This document shows positions 1 through 8,214 of a stretch of DNA of 64,000 nt, piece after piece (position 1 is the stretch's first letter; each line of letters begins with the position of its first letter). The position numbers and the translations under genes were made by a program. The stretch comes from Streptomyces sp. NBC_00820 (GTDB taxonomy: Bacteria > Actinomycetota > Actinomycetes > Streptomycetales > Streptomycetaceae). The stretch is from the NCBI RefSeq assembly GCF_036347055.1, contig NZ_CP108882.1:2927001-2991000 (forward strand). The letters run 5' to 3'. Under the pieces are notes generated by a model that worked only from the letters and a program-made list of their open reading frames with translations, had not been told where the DNA came from and did no database searches.

Positions 1-32
1 TCATGGTAAGCGTGCGCCCCGGCGGCGATCAC
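1..32 (-). CDS. possible 5' end of a gene running off the window
   Basis: A GTG at 32-30 on the minus strand is preceded by GGAG at a 5-nt spacing and opens a frame of ten codons that is still open at the window edge. Nothing identifies the product. This is only a possible start; the bases between it and the next gene (33-97) show nothing else. Confidence 0.25.
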   Translation of the reverse strand, partial: MIAAGAHAYH

Positions 33-97
33 GCCGACTCCGCCGTTGAGGGTTCCTCGGGGCGGCGGACTGCCGTGCGGGGAACTTTCCTGCCGCG

Positions 98-262
98 TCA
101 GTCGTCCTCCCGCTTGTAGCCGCGCAGCAGCAGCCAGGCGGTCAGCACACAGCCCAGGACCGTCACGATCAGGACGATCCGGAGCAGGTTTCCCGCCCCG
201 TGCTGGGGAACGGCGTTGGCGGCGGCCTCGGTCAGCCAGGCGGCTGCGGGGTGGTGCTCCAT
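98..262 (-). CDS. small single-pass membrane protein, 54 aa
   Basis: This is a short gene of unknown function. The ATG at 262-260 follows a strong AAGGAG ribosome site with an 8-nt spacer. The product begins MEHHPAAAWLTEAAAN, has one hydrophobic segment at about residues 27-46 (LRIVLIVTVLGCVLTAWLLL) and ends in a charged RGYKREDD tail. It is probably a small inner-membrane peptide with its tail in the cytoplasm. It is divergent from the M48 protease gene, with about 100 bp between the starts. The strong ribosome site and the membrane segment make a real gene likely, but I recognise no family. Confidence 0.6.
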   Translation of the reverse strand: MEHHPAAAWLTEAAANAVPQHGAGNLLRIVLIVTVLGCVLTAWLLLRGYKREDD

Positions 263-363
263 GAGGGGTACTCCTTCGGCTGTACTGCCCGTCCACGGTA
301 TATCCGCCTAGGCTGGGCCCTGCCTCGGGGGCACAGTGGGTACTCACGCACATGGGGGAAGAC

Positions 364-1479
364 ATGTCCGACGACGGCCACGAGCAGACCGGGCGCGAGC
401 GTGTACCGAGCAGGCAGCGCAGGCGTTTCGCGGAGATCTCCTCGCGTGCGTACGAGCATCCGGCGGACCGCTCGGCTCTGGTGGCGCTGCGCAAGCTGAG
501 CGGGTTCGACACCGTCTTCAAGGCACTCAGCGGACTGCTTCCGGAGCGCAGCCTGCGGCTGCTGTTCCTGTCCGACTCGGTGCGGGTCTCCGAGCGGCAG
601 TTCTCGCACCTGCACGACATGCTGCTGGACGCCTGTTACATCCTGGACCTGGAGAAGGTCCCGCCGATGTACGTCAACCAGGATCCGCAGCCGAACGCGA
701 TGTGCATCGGGCTGGACGAGCCGATCATCGTCGTCACCACCGGTCTCGTCGAGCTGCTCGACGAGGAGGAGATGCGGGCCGTCGTCGGGCACGAGGTGGG
801 GCACGCGCTGTCCGGGCACTCGGTGTACCGCACGGTCCTGCTGTTCCTGACGACCCTGGCGCTGAAGGTCGCCTGGATCCCGCTGGGCAACCTCGCGGTC
901 ATGGCGATCGTGACGGCGCTGCGGGAGTGGTTCCGCAAGTCGGAGCTGTCCGCGGACCGGGCCGGTCTGCTGGTGGGGCAGGATCTGCGGGCCTCGATGC
1001 GCGGCCTGATGAAGATCGCGGGCGGCAATCACCTGCACGAGATGAACGTGGACGCGTTCCTGGAGCAGGCCGAGGAGTACGAGGGCGGAGGCGATCTGCG
1101 CGACTCGGTGCTGAAGATCCTCAATGTGCTCCCCCGCTCGCACCCCTTCACCACCGTCCGGGCCGCCGAGCTGAAGAAGTGGGCCGAGTCGCGGGACTAC
1201 CAGCGGATCATGGACGGTCACTACCCGCGGCGCACCGAGGACAAGGACACCAAGGTCAGCGACTCCTTCCGGGAGTCCGCGGCGAGCTACGCGAGCGATG
1301 TGAAGACCTCCAAGGACCCGCTGATGAAGCTGGTCACGGACCTCGCGGGCGGCGCGGGCGACCTGGGCGGCCGGGTCCGCCGGGGCTTCAACGGCTTCAC
1401 GAGCACGGCTCCGCCGAACGGCCCGGAGGACGGCCCGGAGGACAGCCCGGCTGACACTCCCCCGCAGAGCGAGCGCTGA
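364..1479 (+). CDS. M48 family zinc metalloprotease
   Basis: The product is a zinc-dependent peptidase of the M48 (Ste24/HtpX-like) family, 371 aa. The zinc-binding HEVGH motif is at residues 143-147, and the third ligand is probably Glu194 in the downstream SELSADRAG motif. Hydrophobic stretches at about 155-188 suggest membrane association, as in HtpX, but there is no cleavable signal peptide. I chose the ATG at 364 because GGGGGAA lies just upstream; an in-frame ATG at 352 lacks a ribosome site. The C-terminal ~60 residues are polar and low-complexity. The position matches the metalloprotease SCO2582 of S. coelicolor. The substrate is unknown; a role in membrane-protein quality control is an inference from the family. 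Confidence 0.88.
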   Translation: MSDDGHEQTGRERVPSRQRRRFAEISSRAYEHPADRSALVALRKLSGFDTVFKALSGLLPERSLRLLFLSDSVRVSERQFSHLHDMLLDACYILDLEKVPPMYVNQDPQPNAMCIGLDEPIIVVTTGLVELLDEEEMRAVVGHEVGHALSGHSVYRTVLLFLTTLALKVAWIPLGNLAVMAIVTALREWFRKSELSADRAGLLVGQDLRASMRGLMKIAGGNHLHEMNVDAFLEQAEEYEGGGDLRDSVLKILNVLPRSHPFTTVRAAELKKWAESRDYQRIMDGHYPRRTEDKDTKVSDSFRESAASYASDVKTSKDPLMKLVTDLAGGAGDLGGRVRRGFNGFTSTAPPNGPEDGPEDSPADTPPQSER

Positions 1480-1518
1480 CGGCGGCCTGACGCCCCTCTC
1501 GCGGTCTCCCGCCTCCGG

Positions 1519-2589
1519 TCACACCTTCGGCTGGGCCTGGGTGGCCAGCGTGCCGCAGAGCGCCGTCGCCCTGTCCGTCGCGTAGGGGTCGGTGCCGGCC
1601 GGGCCGCCCGTCCTGGCGGCCTGGCCGGACAGGAGCGGCCGGAGGTAGGAGGTGGAGTCCTCGGCGCAGGACAGGGGGCCCGCCTGGGCGTAGGAGGAGA
1701 CCAGCCGGGTCTGGCCCACGCGCAGGGTGTCGTGGTCGAAGCGGAAGGTCACCGCGCGGCGCACGGTGAACAGGGACACCGGAGCCTTGGCGGCGGCGCC
1801 GTCGGCACGCAGCGCGTAGACGAAGGTGCTGTCGGAGGAGACCTCCAGGGTGGCCGGGTCGCTCTCGACGGCCCCCAGGGTGCCCAGGACGCGGACCCTG
1901 TCGTCGGCCAGCGTCACCCGGGAGGGATCGAACCGCACCACCCAGCCGGTGGGAGCGTGCCGGCCGTCCGCGGCCGGGTGGTCGAAGCTCCGGTCGAACT
2001 GGTCGAGCTGGTCGGCGTCGAGCAGGGCGCGGGCGGGACGGACCTGGCGGCCGGTGAGCACCTCGGGGTAGAGGGAGGACCGGACGAGGTAGTTGCGGGC
2101 GACGAGCAGGGCCGCCGTGACCTGGCTGTCGGAGAAGTGCGCGGTGCTGCGGGTGGCCGGCAGCGGGATGCCCTCGGCACCGACCTCGAAGTGGGCCGCG
2201 GGGCTGTGCGCGTAGAGGAACTCGGCATCGGTGGCGCCGGGCACCTTGCCCTGCGGGGCGAGCGGGATGACGGTCATCCGCAGCGGGTCGGCGGCCCGCG
2301 GGGTCGGTGGGGGGCCGTAGGGGTGACGCACGCCCATGTAGATCGCGGTGCCGAAGGCGACGGTGATGAGCAGGACGAGGATCAGCAGCTGCCGGGTGAG
2401 GCCGCGGCGCAGGGGCGGGCGGCGGCGTACGGCGGGCGCGTGGTCGCTCACGCGCTCCTGCGCGGAGGACTCCTGGAGCCGGGCAGCGCGGACGAACGAC
2501 TCGTCGAAAACGACGGATCGGTACTCGTCCTCCGCACCTCCGGGGCCGCCCTCGGGTGTCCCCTCCGGTGGGTCTCCAGGCCCGCCCAT
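1519..2589 (-). CDS. membrane-anchored protein with N-terminal SVVFDE motif (SCO2583-like)
   Basis: A 356-aa protein of unknown function. An acidic Gly/Pro-rich N-terminus leads into a conserved motif, YRSVVFDESFVRAARLQE with SAQER following, at about residues 23-45. One transmembrane helix follows at about 67-86, then a ~265-aa domain that should lie outside the membrane and carries few cysteines. The cytosolic-N, extracellular-C topology is inferred from the basic residues before the helix. The same motif occurs in the next gene upstream, so the two are partial paralogues. The ATG has no good Shine-Dalgarno but sits 6 nt downstream of a TACTCT -10 hexamer, which suggests a leaderless mRNA. 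Confidence 0.75.
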   Translation of the reverse strand: MGGPGDPPEGTPEGGPGGAEDEYRSVVFDESFVRAARLQESSAQERVSDHAPAVRRRPPLRRGLTRQLLILVLLITVAFGTAIYMGVRHPYGPPPTPRAADPLRMTVIPLAPQGKVPGATDAEFLYAHSPAAHFEVGAEGIPLPATRSTAHFSDSQVTAALLVARNYLVRSSLYPEVLTGRQVRPARALLDADQLDQFDRSFDHPAADGRHAPTGWVVRFDPSRVTLADDRVRVLGTLGAVESDPATLEVSSDSTFVYALRADGAAAKAPVSLFTVRRAVTFRFDHDTLRVGQTRLVSSYAQAGPLSCAEDSTSYLRPLLSGQAARTGGPAGTDPYATDRATALCGTLATQAQPKV

Positions 2590-2595
2590 ACCTTC

Positions 2596-2624
2596 AGAGT
2601 AGGTCTCGCGGGCCTCGGGTAAAC
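2596..2624 (-). promoter_or_regulatory. probable promoter of a leaderless mRNA
   Basis: On the minus strand GTTTAC (2624-2619) is followed after 17 nt by TACTCT (2601-2596). The ATG of the downstream gene begins 6 nt after the -10 hexamer, which places the transcript start at or next to the start codon. Confidence 0.5.
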
Positions 2625-2678
2625 GCGCTGGTACACCTGAACTTCTGACAGGTGCTCACCAAGTACGCGCGGGGGCGC

Positions 2679-3251
2679 TCAGGGGGAGCGCGGGACCGCG
2701 GACACGGCCGGCTGGGAGTAGTCGGCGGAGGCGGAGGGGGCCGCGGCGCTGCCCTGCCCCAGGCCGGTGGAGGCGGGTGCCGGTACCCGGTCTCGGGTTC
2801 CGGTGGATCCGCCGCGGTAGACCGCGGCAAAGGCCAGCGCGACCATGCCGATTCCCATCACGACGGCGAGCACCCAGGCCACGGGGCGGTGCCAGCGGAG
2901 GTGCTTGCCGTAGGGCCCGAAGGCGCCGTCGTAGTCACCCAGGACGCAGGCGTCGTCCGGTTCGACGTCGTCGCGGTCAAGGCCGAAATCGGTGCCGTCG
3001 GGGCCGTAGCCGTCGTCGTAACGCTCGCCTCTGGTGCGGGCGCGGCGGGCCTCGGCCTCGGAGGCCTCGGCTCTGGCCTGCGCGGCGGCGAGCAGGCGTT
3101 CGACGGCGGACGGCTCGTGCACCACGGCCGCCTGCACGAAGGCCTCGTCGAAGACCACGGAGGCGAACGCATCGTCCGGCACCCCGTGGTCGTAGTCGTC
3201 GTCGGGCTCCCAGCCGTCAGGGAACGGCGTGCCCCCCACGTCCTCCGGCAC
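2679..3251 (-). CDS. membrane protein with SVVFDE motif (SCO2584-like, spore-wall complex candidate)
   Basis: The product is a ~190-aa single-pass membrane protein. It has an acidic N-terminal part with the motif FASVVFDEAFVQAAVVHEPS, a charged alpha-helical stretch (AAAQARAEASEAEARRAR), one membrane helix (WVLAVVMGIGMVALAFAAVY) and a short Ser/Pro/Ala-rich tail. Its position fits SCO2584, which to my knowledge was reported in two-hybrid work as a partner of the S. coelicolor spore-wall synthesising complex around MreB; this is recalled, not checked. I prefer the GTG at 3251, which lies exactly 6 nt after a TACTCT -10 box, the same arrangement as in the neighbouring paralogue. An ATG at 3278 upstream is possible but would place that -10 box inside the coding region. 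Confidence 0.7.
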   Translation of the reverse strand: MPEDVGGTPFPDGWEPDDDYDHGVPDDAFASVVFDEAFVQAAVVHEPSAVERLLAAAQARAEASEAEARRARTRGERYDDGYGPDGTDFGLDRDDVEPDDACVLGDYDGAFGPYGKHLRWHRPVAWVLAVVMGIGMVALAFAAVYRGGSTGTRDRVPAPASTGLGQGSAAAPSASADYSQPAVSAVPRSP

Positions 3252-3257
3252 GGTTCC

Positions 3258-3286
3258 AGAGTAGACCTGGGGGGTCATTTTGGGCA
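3258..3286 (-). promoter_or_regulatory. -10 box repeating the neighbour's leaderless arrangement
   Basis: TACTCT (3263-3258) lies 6 nt before the GTG at 3251, matching base for base the -10 and spacing of the adjacent paralogue. No convincing -35 hexamer is seen at 17-18 nt (TGCCCA at 3286-3281), so promoter strength is uncertain. Confidence 0.35.
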
Positions 3287-3360
3287 GACGGTATGGAAAT
3301 TCGGTGCGCCCGCGGGAACGGCTTTCGGCCGGGCGGGCGGCGGGGCCGAAGAGGTGAACC

Positions 3361-4647
3361 TCAGGGGCGCACGTGCCCGTCGCCGGTGACGATGTACTTC
3401 GTGCTGGTCAGCTCCGGCAGGCCCATCGGGCCGCGGGCGTGCAGCTTCTGGGTGGAGATGCCGATCTCGGCGCCGAAACCGAACTGGCCGCCGTCGGTGA
3501 AGCGGGTGGAGGCGTTCACGGCGACGGTGGTGGAGTCGACCAGCTGGGTGAACCGGCGGGCGGCCGCCTGCGAGGTGGTGACGATCGCCTCGGTGTGACC
3601 GGAGGTCCACAGCCGGATGTGCTCGACGGCCTTGTCGAGGGAGTCGACGACGGCGGCGGCGATGTCGTACGAGAGGTACTCGGTCTCCCAGTCCTCGGCC
3701 GTCGCCTCGACCACGGTGGCCTTGGAGCCCTCGGCGTGAGCCAGGACGCGCGGGTCGGCGTGGACGGTGACCCCGGCCTCGGCCAGGGCGTCCAGGGCGC
3801 GGGGCAGGAACTCGGGGGCGATGTCCTGGTGGACCAGGAGGGTCTCGGCGGCGTTGCAGACGCTGACCCGCTGGGCCTTGGAGTTGATCAGGATCTCGAT
3901 CGCCATGTCGATGTCGGCGTCCGCGTCGACGTAGACGTGGCAGTTGCCGGTGCCGGTCTCGATGACGGGCACGGTGGACTCGCTGACCACGGTCCGGATC
4001 AGGGAGGCACCGCCGCGCGGGATGAGGACGTCGACGAGGCCGCGGGCGCGCATCAGCTCACGCACGCTCTCCCGGCTCTCCCCCGGCACCAGCTGTACGG
4101 CGTCGGCGGGCAGCCCGGCACCGCCGACGGCGTCCCGGATCACCTGGACGAGCGCGCTGTTGGACTCGTAGGCGGAGGCCGAGCCGCGCAGCAGGACGGC
4201 GTTGCCGGACTTCAGGCAGAGGGCGGCGGCGTCGACGGTGACGTTCGGGCGGGCCTCGTAGATGATGCCGACGACGCCGAGCGGCACGCGGACCTGGCGC
4301 AGGTCGATGCCGTTGGGGAGGGTGGAGCCGCGGACGACCTCGCCGACCGGGTCGGGCAGCTTCGCGACGTCGCGGACGTCGGCGGCGATGGCGCGGACCC
4401 GCTCGGGGGTGAGGGTGAGCCGGTCGACGACGGACTCGCTGGTGCCGTTCTCCCGGGCCTTGGCCACGTCCTTGGCGTTGGCCTCGACGATCTCGCCGGT
4501 CCGGACCTCCAGGGCGTCGGCGATGGCGAGCAGCACGTCGTCCTTCACCCCGCGCGGGAGCGGCGCGATGCCGGCCGCGGCGGCCTTGGCCCGGTAGGCG
4601 GCCTGGGTGACCGGGGACATGGACTCGTACGGCGAGAGCGTGGTCAT
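3361..4647 (-). CDS. proA: glutamate-5-semialdehyde dehydrogenase
   Basis: ProA (gamma-glutamyl phosphate reductase) reduces gamma-glutamyl phosphate to glutamate-5-semialdehyde with NADPH, the second step of proline synthesis, in the cytosol. The 428-aa length is normal. Diagnostic features are the EARPNVT motif at 131-137, the LLRGSASA segment at about 152-159 and the catalytic Cys264 in [13 protein letters not shown]. The gene lies on the same strand as proB, its pathway partner, separated by one small gene, as in other Streptomyces. The first residues read [10 protein letters not shown]. Confidence 0.97.
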   Translation of the reverse strand: MTTLSPYESMSPVTQAAYRAKAAAAGIAPLPRGVKDDVLLAIADALEVRTGEIVEANAKDVAKARENGTSESVVDRLTLTPERVRAIAADVRDVAKLPDPVGEVVRGSTLPNGIDLRQVRVPLGVVGIIYEARPNVTVDAAALCLKSGNAVLLRGSASAYESNSALVQVIRDAVGGAGLPADAVQLVPGESRESVRELMRARGLVDVLIPRGGASLIRTVVSESTVPVIETGTGNCHVYVDADADIDMAIEILINSKAQRVSVCNAAETLLVHQDIAPEFLPRALDALAEAGVTVHADPRVLAHAEGSKATVVEATAEDWETEYLSYDIAAAVVDSLDKAVEHIRLWTSGHTEAIVTTSQAAARRFTQLVDSTTVAVNASTRFTDGGQFGFGAEIGISTQKLHARGPMGLPELTSTKYIVTGDGHVRP

Positions 4648-4792
4648 GGGGGAAGGGTAGTGCGCGGCCCCGGCCCGTCAGGGCCTCGTTCCACCCCGCG
4701 AGACACGCCGGAGCGTGCCGCCGTCGCGGCGCAACGCGCGAGGTGGAGCACGCGAGGAGAGGGGGGCGGAGAGGGGGCGGCCGTGGCCGTCG

Positions 4793-5218
4793 TCAGAACG
4801 GGTGAACGCCCACGGGAGTGGCCGGTGCCGGCCCGTATCCCTCGGCTATCCGCTGGTGGTAGGTCTCGCGGTCGATGACCTCCAGGCCGACGATCTCCCA
4901 GGGCGGCAGTCCGGCGGTCTGGCGGTGCTCGCCCCACAACCGCAGGGCGACGGCGGCCGCGTCGTGCAGGTCGCGGGCCTCCTCCCAGTACCGGATCTCC
5001 GCGTGGTCGCCGGCGTACCTGCTGGTCAGCAGGAAGGGGTGGTCGTGGGCGAGCTGTTCCAGGGCGCGCCGCAGGTCCTGGACCGGGACGTGCGCCCCGG
5101 AGACGCTGAGGGTGACGTGCCACAGCCGGGGCAGGTCCCTGGGCTCCTCGTAGGTGTCCCCGGCCGAGACGCTCGTCAGAGCGCCACGGGACGCCGTCCC
5201 AGGACGGACTCGTCTCAC
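4793..5218 (-). CDS. conserved small protein between proB and proA
   Basis: A 141-aa protein that I recognise only as a conserved Streptomyces hypothetical lying between proA and proB. The GTG at 5218 is chosen because a full AAGGAGG ribosome site ends 5 nt upstream; a longer frame to 5233 would place that site inside the gene. The central region (LWHVTLSVSGAHVPVQDLRR and HDHPFLLTSRYAG) reads as a compact alpha/beta domain, followed by an acidic EIRYWEEARDLHDAAAVALR helix. There is no signal peptide, membrane helix or catalytic motif. Its place between two proline genes suggests co-transcription but not function. Confidence 0.72.
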   Translation of the reverse strand: MRRVRPGTASRGALTSVSAGDTYEEPRDLPRLWHVTLSVSGAHVPVQDLRRALEQLAHDHPFLLTSRYAGDHAEIRYWEEARDLHDAAAVALRLWGEHRQTAGLPPWEIVGLEVIDRETYHQRIAEGYGPAPATPVGVHPF

Positions 5219-5395
5219 GACAGCCTCCTTCACGCATGGCCCCTTGACGGAACGTGTCCCTTCACAAGTCCCCGAGACAAAGTTGAGCAGGCCGCAGGGC
5301 TCCGCGTGGCGGTTTTACGGAACGTCCCCCACCGGGGGCGGTCCTTACGCCCCGTTTTACCGGCGTCCCGCGACGCGCGGGCGGTCCGGCGTCGG

Positions 5396-6523
5396 TCACA
5401 CGTGCAGGAGTACCAGGTCGTCCCTGTGTACGACCTCGCGCTCGTACGCGGGGCCCAGCTCGCGTGCCAGCTCGCGGGTCGAACGCCCGATCAGCTGCGG
5501 GATCTCCTTGGCGTCGAAGTTGACGATCCCGCGGGCCACGGCGTGCCCGGTGCCGTCGCGCAGCTCGACCGGGTCGCCGGCACTGAACTCGCCGTCCACG
5601 GAGGCGATTCCGGCGGGCAGCAGGGAGGTGCGCCGTTCGACGACCGCGCGGACGGCGCCGTCGTCGAGGGTGAGGGAGCCCTGCGGGGTGGAGGCGTGCT
5701 GGAGCCACAGCAGGCGGTCGGCGGAGCGCCGTCCGGTGGGGTGGAAGTAGGTGCCGGTGTCGCCGCCGAGGAGCGCGTCGGCCGCGTGGACGGCGCTGGT
5801 GAGGACCACGGGGATGCCGGCGGCGGCCGCGATCCGGGCGGCCTCGACCTTGGTGACCATGCCGCCGGTGCCGACGCCGGCCTTGCCCGCGCTGCCGATC
5901 TCGATGCCGTCGAGGTCGGCGGGCCCTCGCACCTGTGCCATCCGGGAGGTGCCGGGCCTGCTGGGGTCGCCGTCGTAGAGGCCGTCGATGTCGGAGAGGA
6001 GGACGAGCAGGTCGGCGTGGACGAGGTGGGCGACGAGGGAGGCGAGGCGGTCGTTGTCGCCGAAGCGGATCTCGTCGGTGGCGACGGTGTCGTTCTCGTT
6101 GACGATCGGGAGGGCGCCCATCGCGAGCAGCTTGTCGAGGGTGCGGGAGGCGTTGCGGTGGTGGGTGCGGCGGCTCATGTCGTCGCTGGTGAGCAGGATC
6201 TGGCCGACGCGGACGCCGTAACGGGCGAAGGAGGCCGTGTAGCGGGCGACGAGCAGGCCCTGGCCGACGCTGGCGGCGGCCTGCTGGCGGGCCAGGTCCC
6301 TGGGCCGGCGGCGCAGTCCCAGCGGGGCGAGGCCGGCGGCGATGGCGCCGGAGGAGACGAGGACGATCTCCCTCTCCCCGCCGCTGCGGCTCTTCGCGAG
6401 GACGTCGACCAGCGCGTCGACGCGGTCCGCGTCGAGGCCGCCCGCGGCGGTGGTCAGCGACGAGGAGCCGACCTTGACGACGATCCTGCGGGCCTCGCCC
6501 ACGGCCTGCCTTGCCCTTGCCAC
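5396..6523 (-). CDS. proB: glutamate 5-kinase
   Basis: ProB phosphorylates glutamate with ATP to form gamma-glutamyl phosphate, the first and normally feedback-regulated step of proline synthesis. The N-terminal amino-acid-kinase domain shows IVVKVGSSSLTT, VSSGAIAAGL and the IVNENDTVATDEIRFGDND segment. The C-terminal ~100 residues from about GSLTLDDGAVRAVVERR form the PUA domain. With the GTG at 6523 the protein is 375 aa, the usual size, and GAGGGGA lies about 11 nt upstream. A longer frame opens at 6556 but has no ribosome site. Here obg is about 10 kb away rather than next to proB, because a wall-polymer block lies between them. Confidence 0.95.
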   Translation of the reverse strand: MARARQAVGEARRIVVKVGSSSLTTAAGGLDADRVDALVDVLAKSRSGGEREIVLVSSGAIAAGLAPLGLRRRPRDLARQQAAASVGQGLLVARYTASFARYGVRVGQILLTSDDMSRRTHHRNASRTLDKLLAMGALPIVNENDTVATDEIRFGDNDRLASLVAHLVHADLLVLLSDIDGLYDGDPSRPGTSRMAQVRGPADLDGIEIGSAGKAGVGTGGMVTKVEAARIAAAAGIPVVLTSAVHAADALLGGDTGTYFHPTGRRSADRLLWLQHASTPQGSLTLDDGAVRAVVERRTSLLPAGIASVDGEFSAGDPVELRDGTGHAVARGIVNFDAKEIPQLIGRSTRELARELGPAYEREVVHRDDLVLLHV

Positions 6524-6707
6524 CTTGCCTGGGTCCCCTCGTGCGTTCCGGCTCACCGACTGCGCGGCAATCTACGCGAACCGGTCCGGACGATGTGCGC
6601 CGGTCCAGTTCCCGGACAGGCACTGGGTGATCATTTGCTCACGGTTCGCATACGGCAAAAAGGTTGCACTGGTTGCGTATAGAAATTAAAGCCACTTCAA
6701 ACATAAG

Positions 6708-8117
6708 TTGAAGTTCGTGTCATCTCATGTTCACGCCGCGAAGCGCGTTCTCCTTAGATCCGGCAAAAGCCCCTATGACGTCCTCTCCGTGGAGGAAGCC
6801 CTCCATCGCGACGTCATCGCCACCAACTCGGGCAACCTGATCTTCAGCGACGCCGCCCACAAGATCCTCGAGACGCCGGACACCGAGGTCTTCTCGAACG
6901 GTGTCGGCACGGACGTGAACGCCGCGGCCCGGATCAACGAGGAGTACGACGCCTTCGTCGTCCCCCTGGCCAACGCGTTCCGGCCGTCCTTCGAAGGCCG
7001 GCTGAAGCGGCTGACCCGGCTGATCGGCAAGCTCCGCATCCCCGTGGTGGTGCTCGGCGTCGGCGCGCAGACCGGGGTGGGCTACGACCCGGCGCGGCTG
7101 AAGCCGATGGAGCAGTCGGTGCGCGAGTTCTGCTCGGCGGTGCTGGACCGCAGCGCCTCGATCGGCGTGCGCGGCGAGTTCACCGAGCGGTACCTGCTGG
7201 ACATGGGCTTCCGCGACGTGGAGGTCATCGGCTGCCCGTCGATGTTCCTGTACGGCCGCCGCCTCGACGTACGCAAGCGGCAGCCGGAGCTGACCGCCGA
7301 GTCGCGGATCGCGGTGAACGGCTCGCACGACGCGGTGCGCAAGCACGGCCTCGGCAAGATCCTCACCCGCGCCCACGAGCACTACCCGAACCTGCGCTTC
7401 ATCGGGCAGAACATCAGCGACGCGCGGCAGCTGCACTGGCGGGACCTGAGCGACCCGAACGCCAAGGTGACCGCGATGCCGACGCACCCGGACCACCCGA
7501 TGTACCGGGAGGACAAGGTGCGCGTGTACGTCGACCCGGTCACCTGGATCGACGAGCTGCGCCCCTTCGACTTCTCCTTCGGCTCCCGCATCCACGGCAA
7601 CATCGCGGCGCTGCTCGCGGGGACGCCGGCGACCGTGCTGTGCGGGGACTCGCGCACGCTGGAGCTGTGCCGCTACTTCGAGATCCCGTACCAGCTGCTG
7701 GAGAAGGCCACCAAGGACCCGGAGTCCGCCGACCCGGCGCGGCTGTACGAGCAGGCCGACTTCAGCGGGCTGACGGGCAACCACGGCGAGCGCTTCGACC
7801 GGTTCGCCGGCTTCCTGGACAAGAACGGCCTGCAGAACACCTTCACGCACGGCGACAGCGGCGCGGCCTTCGACGCGCGGATGCGGTCGCTGTCGTTCCC
7901 GCCGGGCGTGCGCCCCTGGAACGACACCGACCTCGCCTCGCTCAGCAGCCGGTTCGGCTGGCTGCACAGCCGGGTCGGTGAACTGACCAAGGAGAACGTC
8001 CAGTTGCAGCGGGATCTGGCGCGGTCCCGGAAGGGCGCGGTCGCCGCGCCCGCCCCCTCGGTCTACCGGCGCGCCCGCCGCGTGGTGGGCCGGGCCCTCC
8101 AGGCGGGCAGGAAGTAA
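6708..8117 (+). CDS. polysaccharide pyruvyl transferase family protein
   Basis: A 469-aa protein of the polysaccharide pyruvyl-transferase family, whose known members attach ketal pyruvate to sugars of exopolysaccharides or wall polymers. The family pattern is seen in VVVLGVGAQTGV, the SIGVRGEFTERYLLDMG segment and the late FDFSFGSRIHGNIAALLAGT motif with its His. A short coiled-coil (LTKENVQLQRDLARSR) and a basic tail end the protein, which suggests peripheral membrane contact. The start is unsure: TTG at 6708 or GTG at 6717, both without a ribosome site, below an unusually AT-rich stretch (about 6640-6715). It faces the glycosyltransferase gene in a cluster of wall-polymer genes. The exact acceptor sugar cannot be read from the sequence. 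Confidence 0.75.
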   Translation: MKFVSSHVHAAKRVLLRSGKSPYDVLSVEEALHRDVIATNSGNLIFSDAAHKILETPDTEVFSNGVGTDVNAAARINEEYDAFVVPLANAFRPSFEGRLKRLTRLIGKLRIPVVVLGVGAQTGVGYDPARLKPMEQSVREFCSAVLDRSASIGVRGEFTERYLLDMGFRDVEVIGCPSMFLYGRRLDVRKRQPELTAESRIAVNGSHDAVRKHGLGKILTRAHEHYPNLRFIGQNISDARQLHWRDLSDPNAKVTAMPTHPDHPMYREDKVRVYVDPVTWIDELRPFDFSFGSRIHGNIAALLAGTPATVLCGDSRTLELCRYFEIPYQLLEKATKDPESADPARLYEQADFSGLTGNHGERFDRFAGFLDKNGLQNTFTHGDSGAAFDARMRSLSFPPGVRPWNDTDLASLSSRFGWLHSRVGELTKENVQLQRDLARSRKGAVAAPAPSVYRRARRVVGRALQAGRK

Positions 8118-8145
8118 CCACCGCCCGCCCGCAGCAGGCGAACCC

Positions 8146-8170
8146 GGGGAGGCTCCGTACGGAGCCCCCC
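8146..8170. terminator. hairpin between convergent genes
   Basis: GGGG-A-GGCTCC, a GTAC loop, then GGAGCC-CCCC forms a GC-rich stem in the 97-bp gap between two genes that end facing each other. It can serve both strands. Confidence 0.5.
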
Positions 8171-8214
8171 TCACCGGGCCGGGGCCGACAGGCCACCGCT
8201 CACCGGCCCGACCG

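Noticed and set aside
5300..5395. Short inverted repeats with TTTTAC motifs downstream of proB
   Set aside because: Stems are only 5-6 bp and the T-run is on the wrong strand for proB, so a terminator is not supported.
4715..6682. A 655-codon plus-strand frame opposite proB and its neighbour
   Set aside because: It crosses two recognised genes on the other strand and has the Val/Gly/Ala-rich composition typical of antisense frames in GC-rich DNA.
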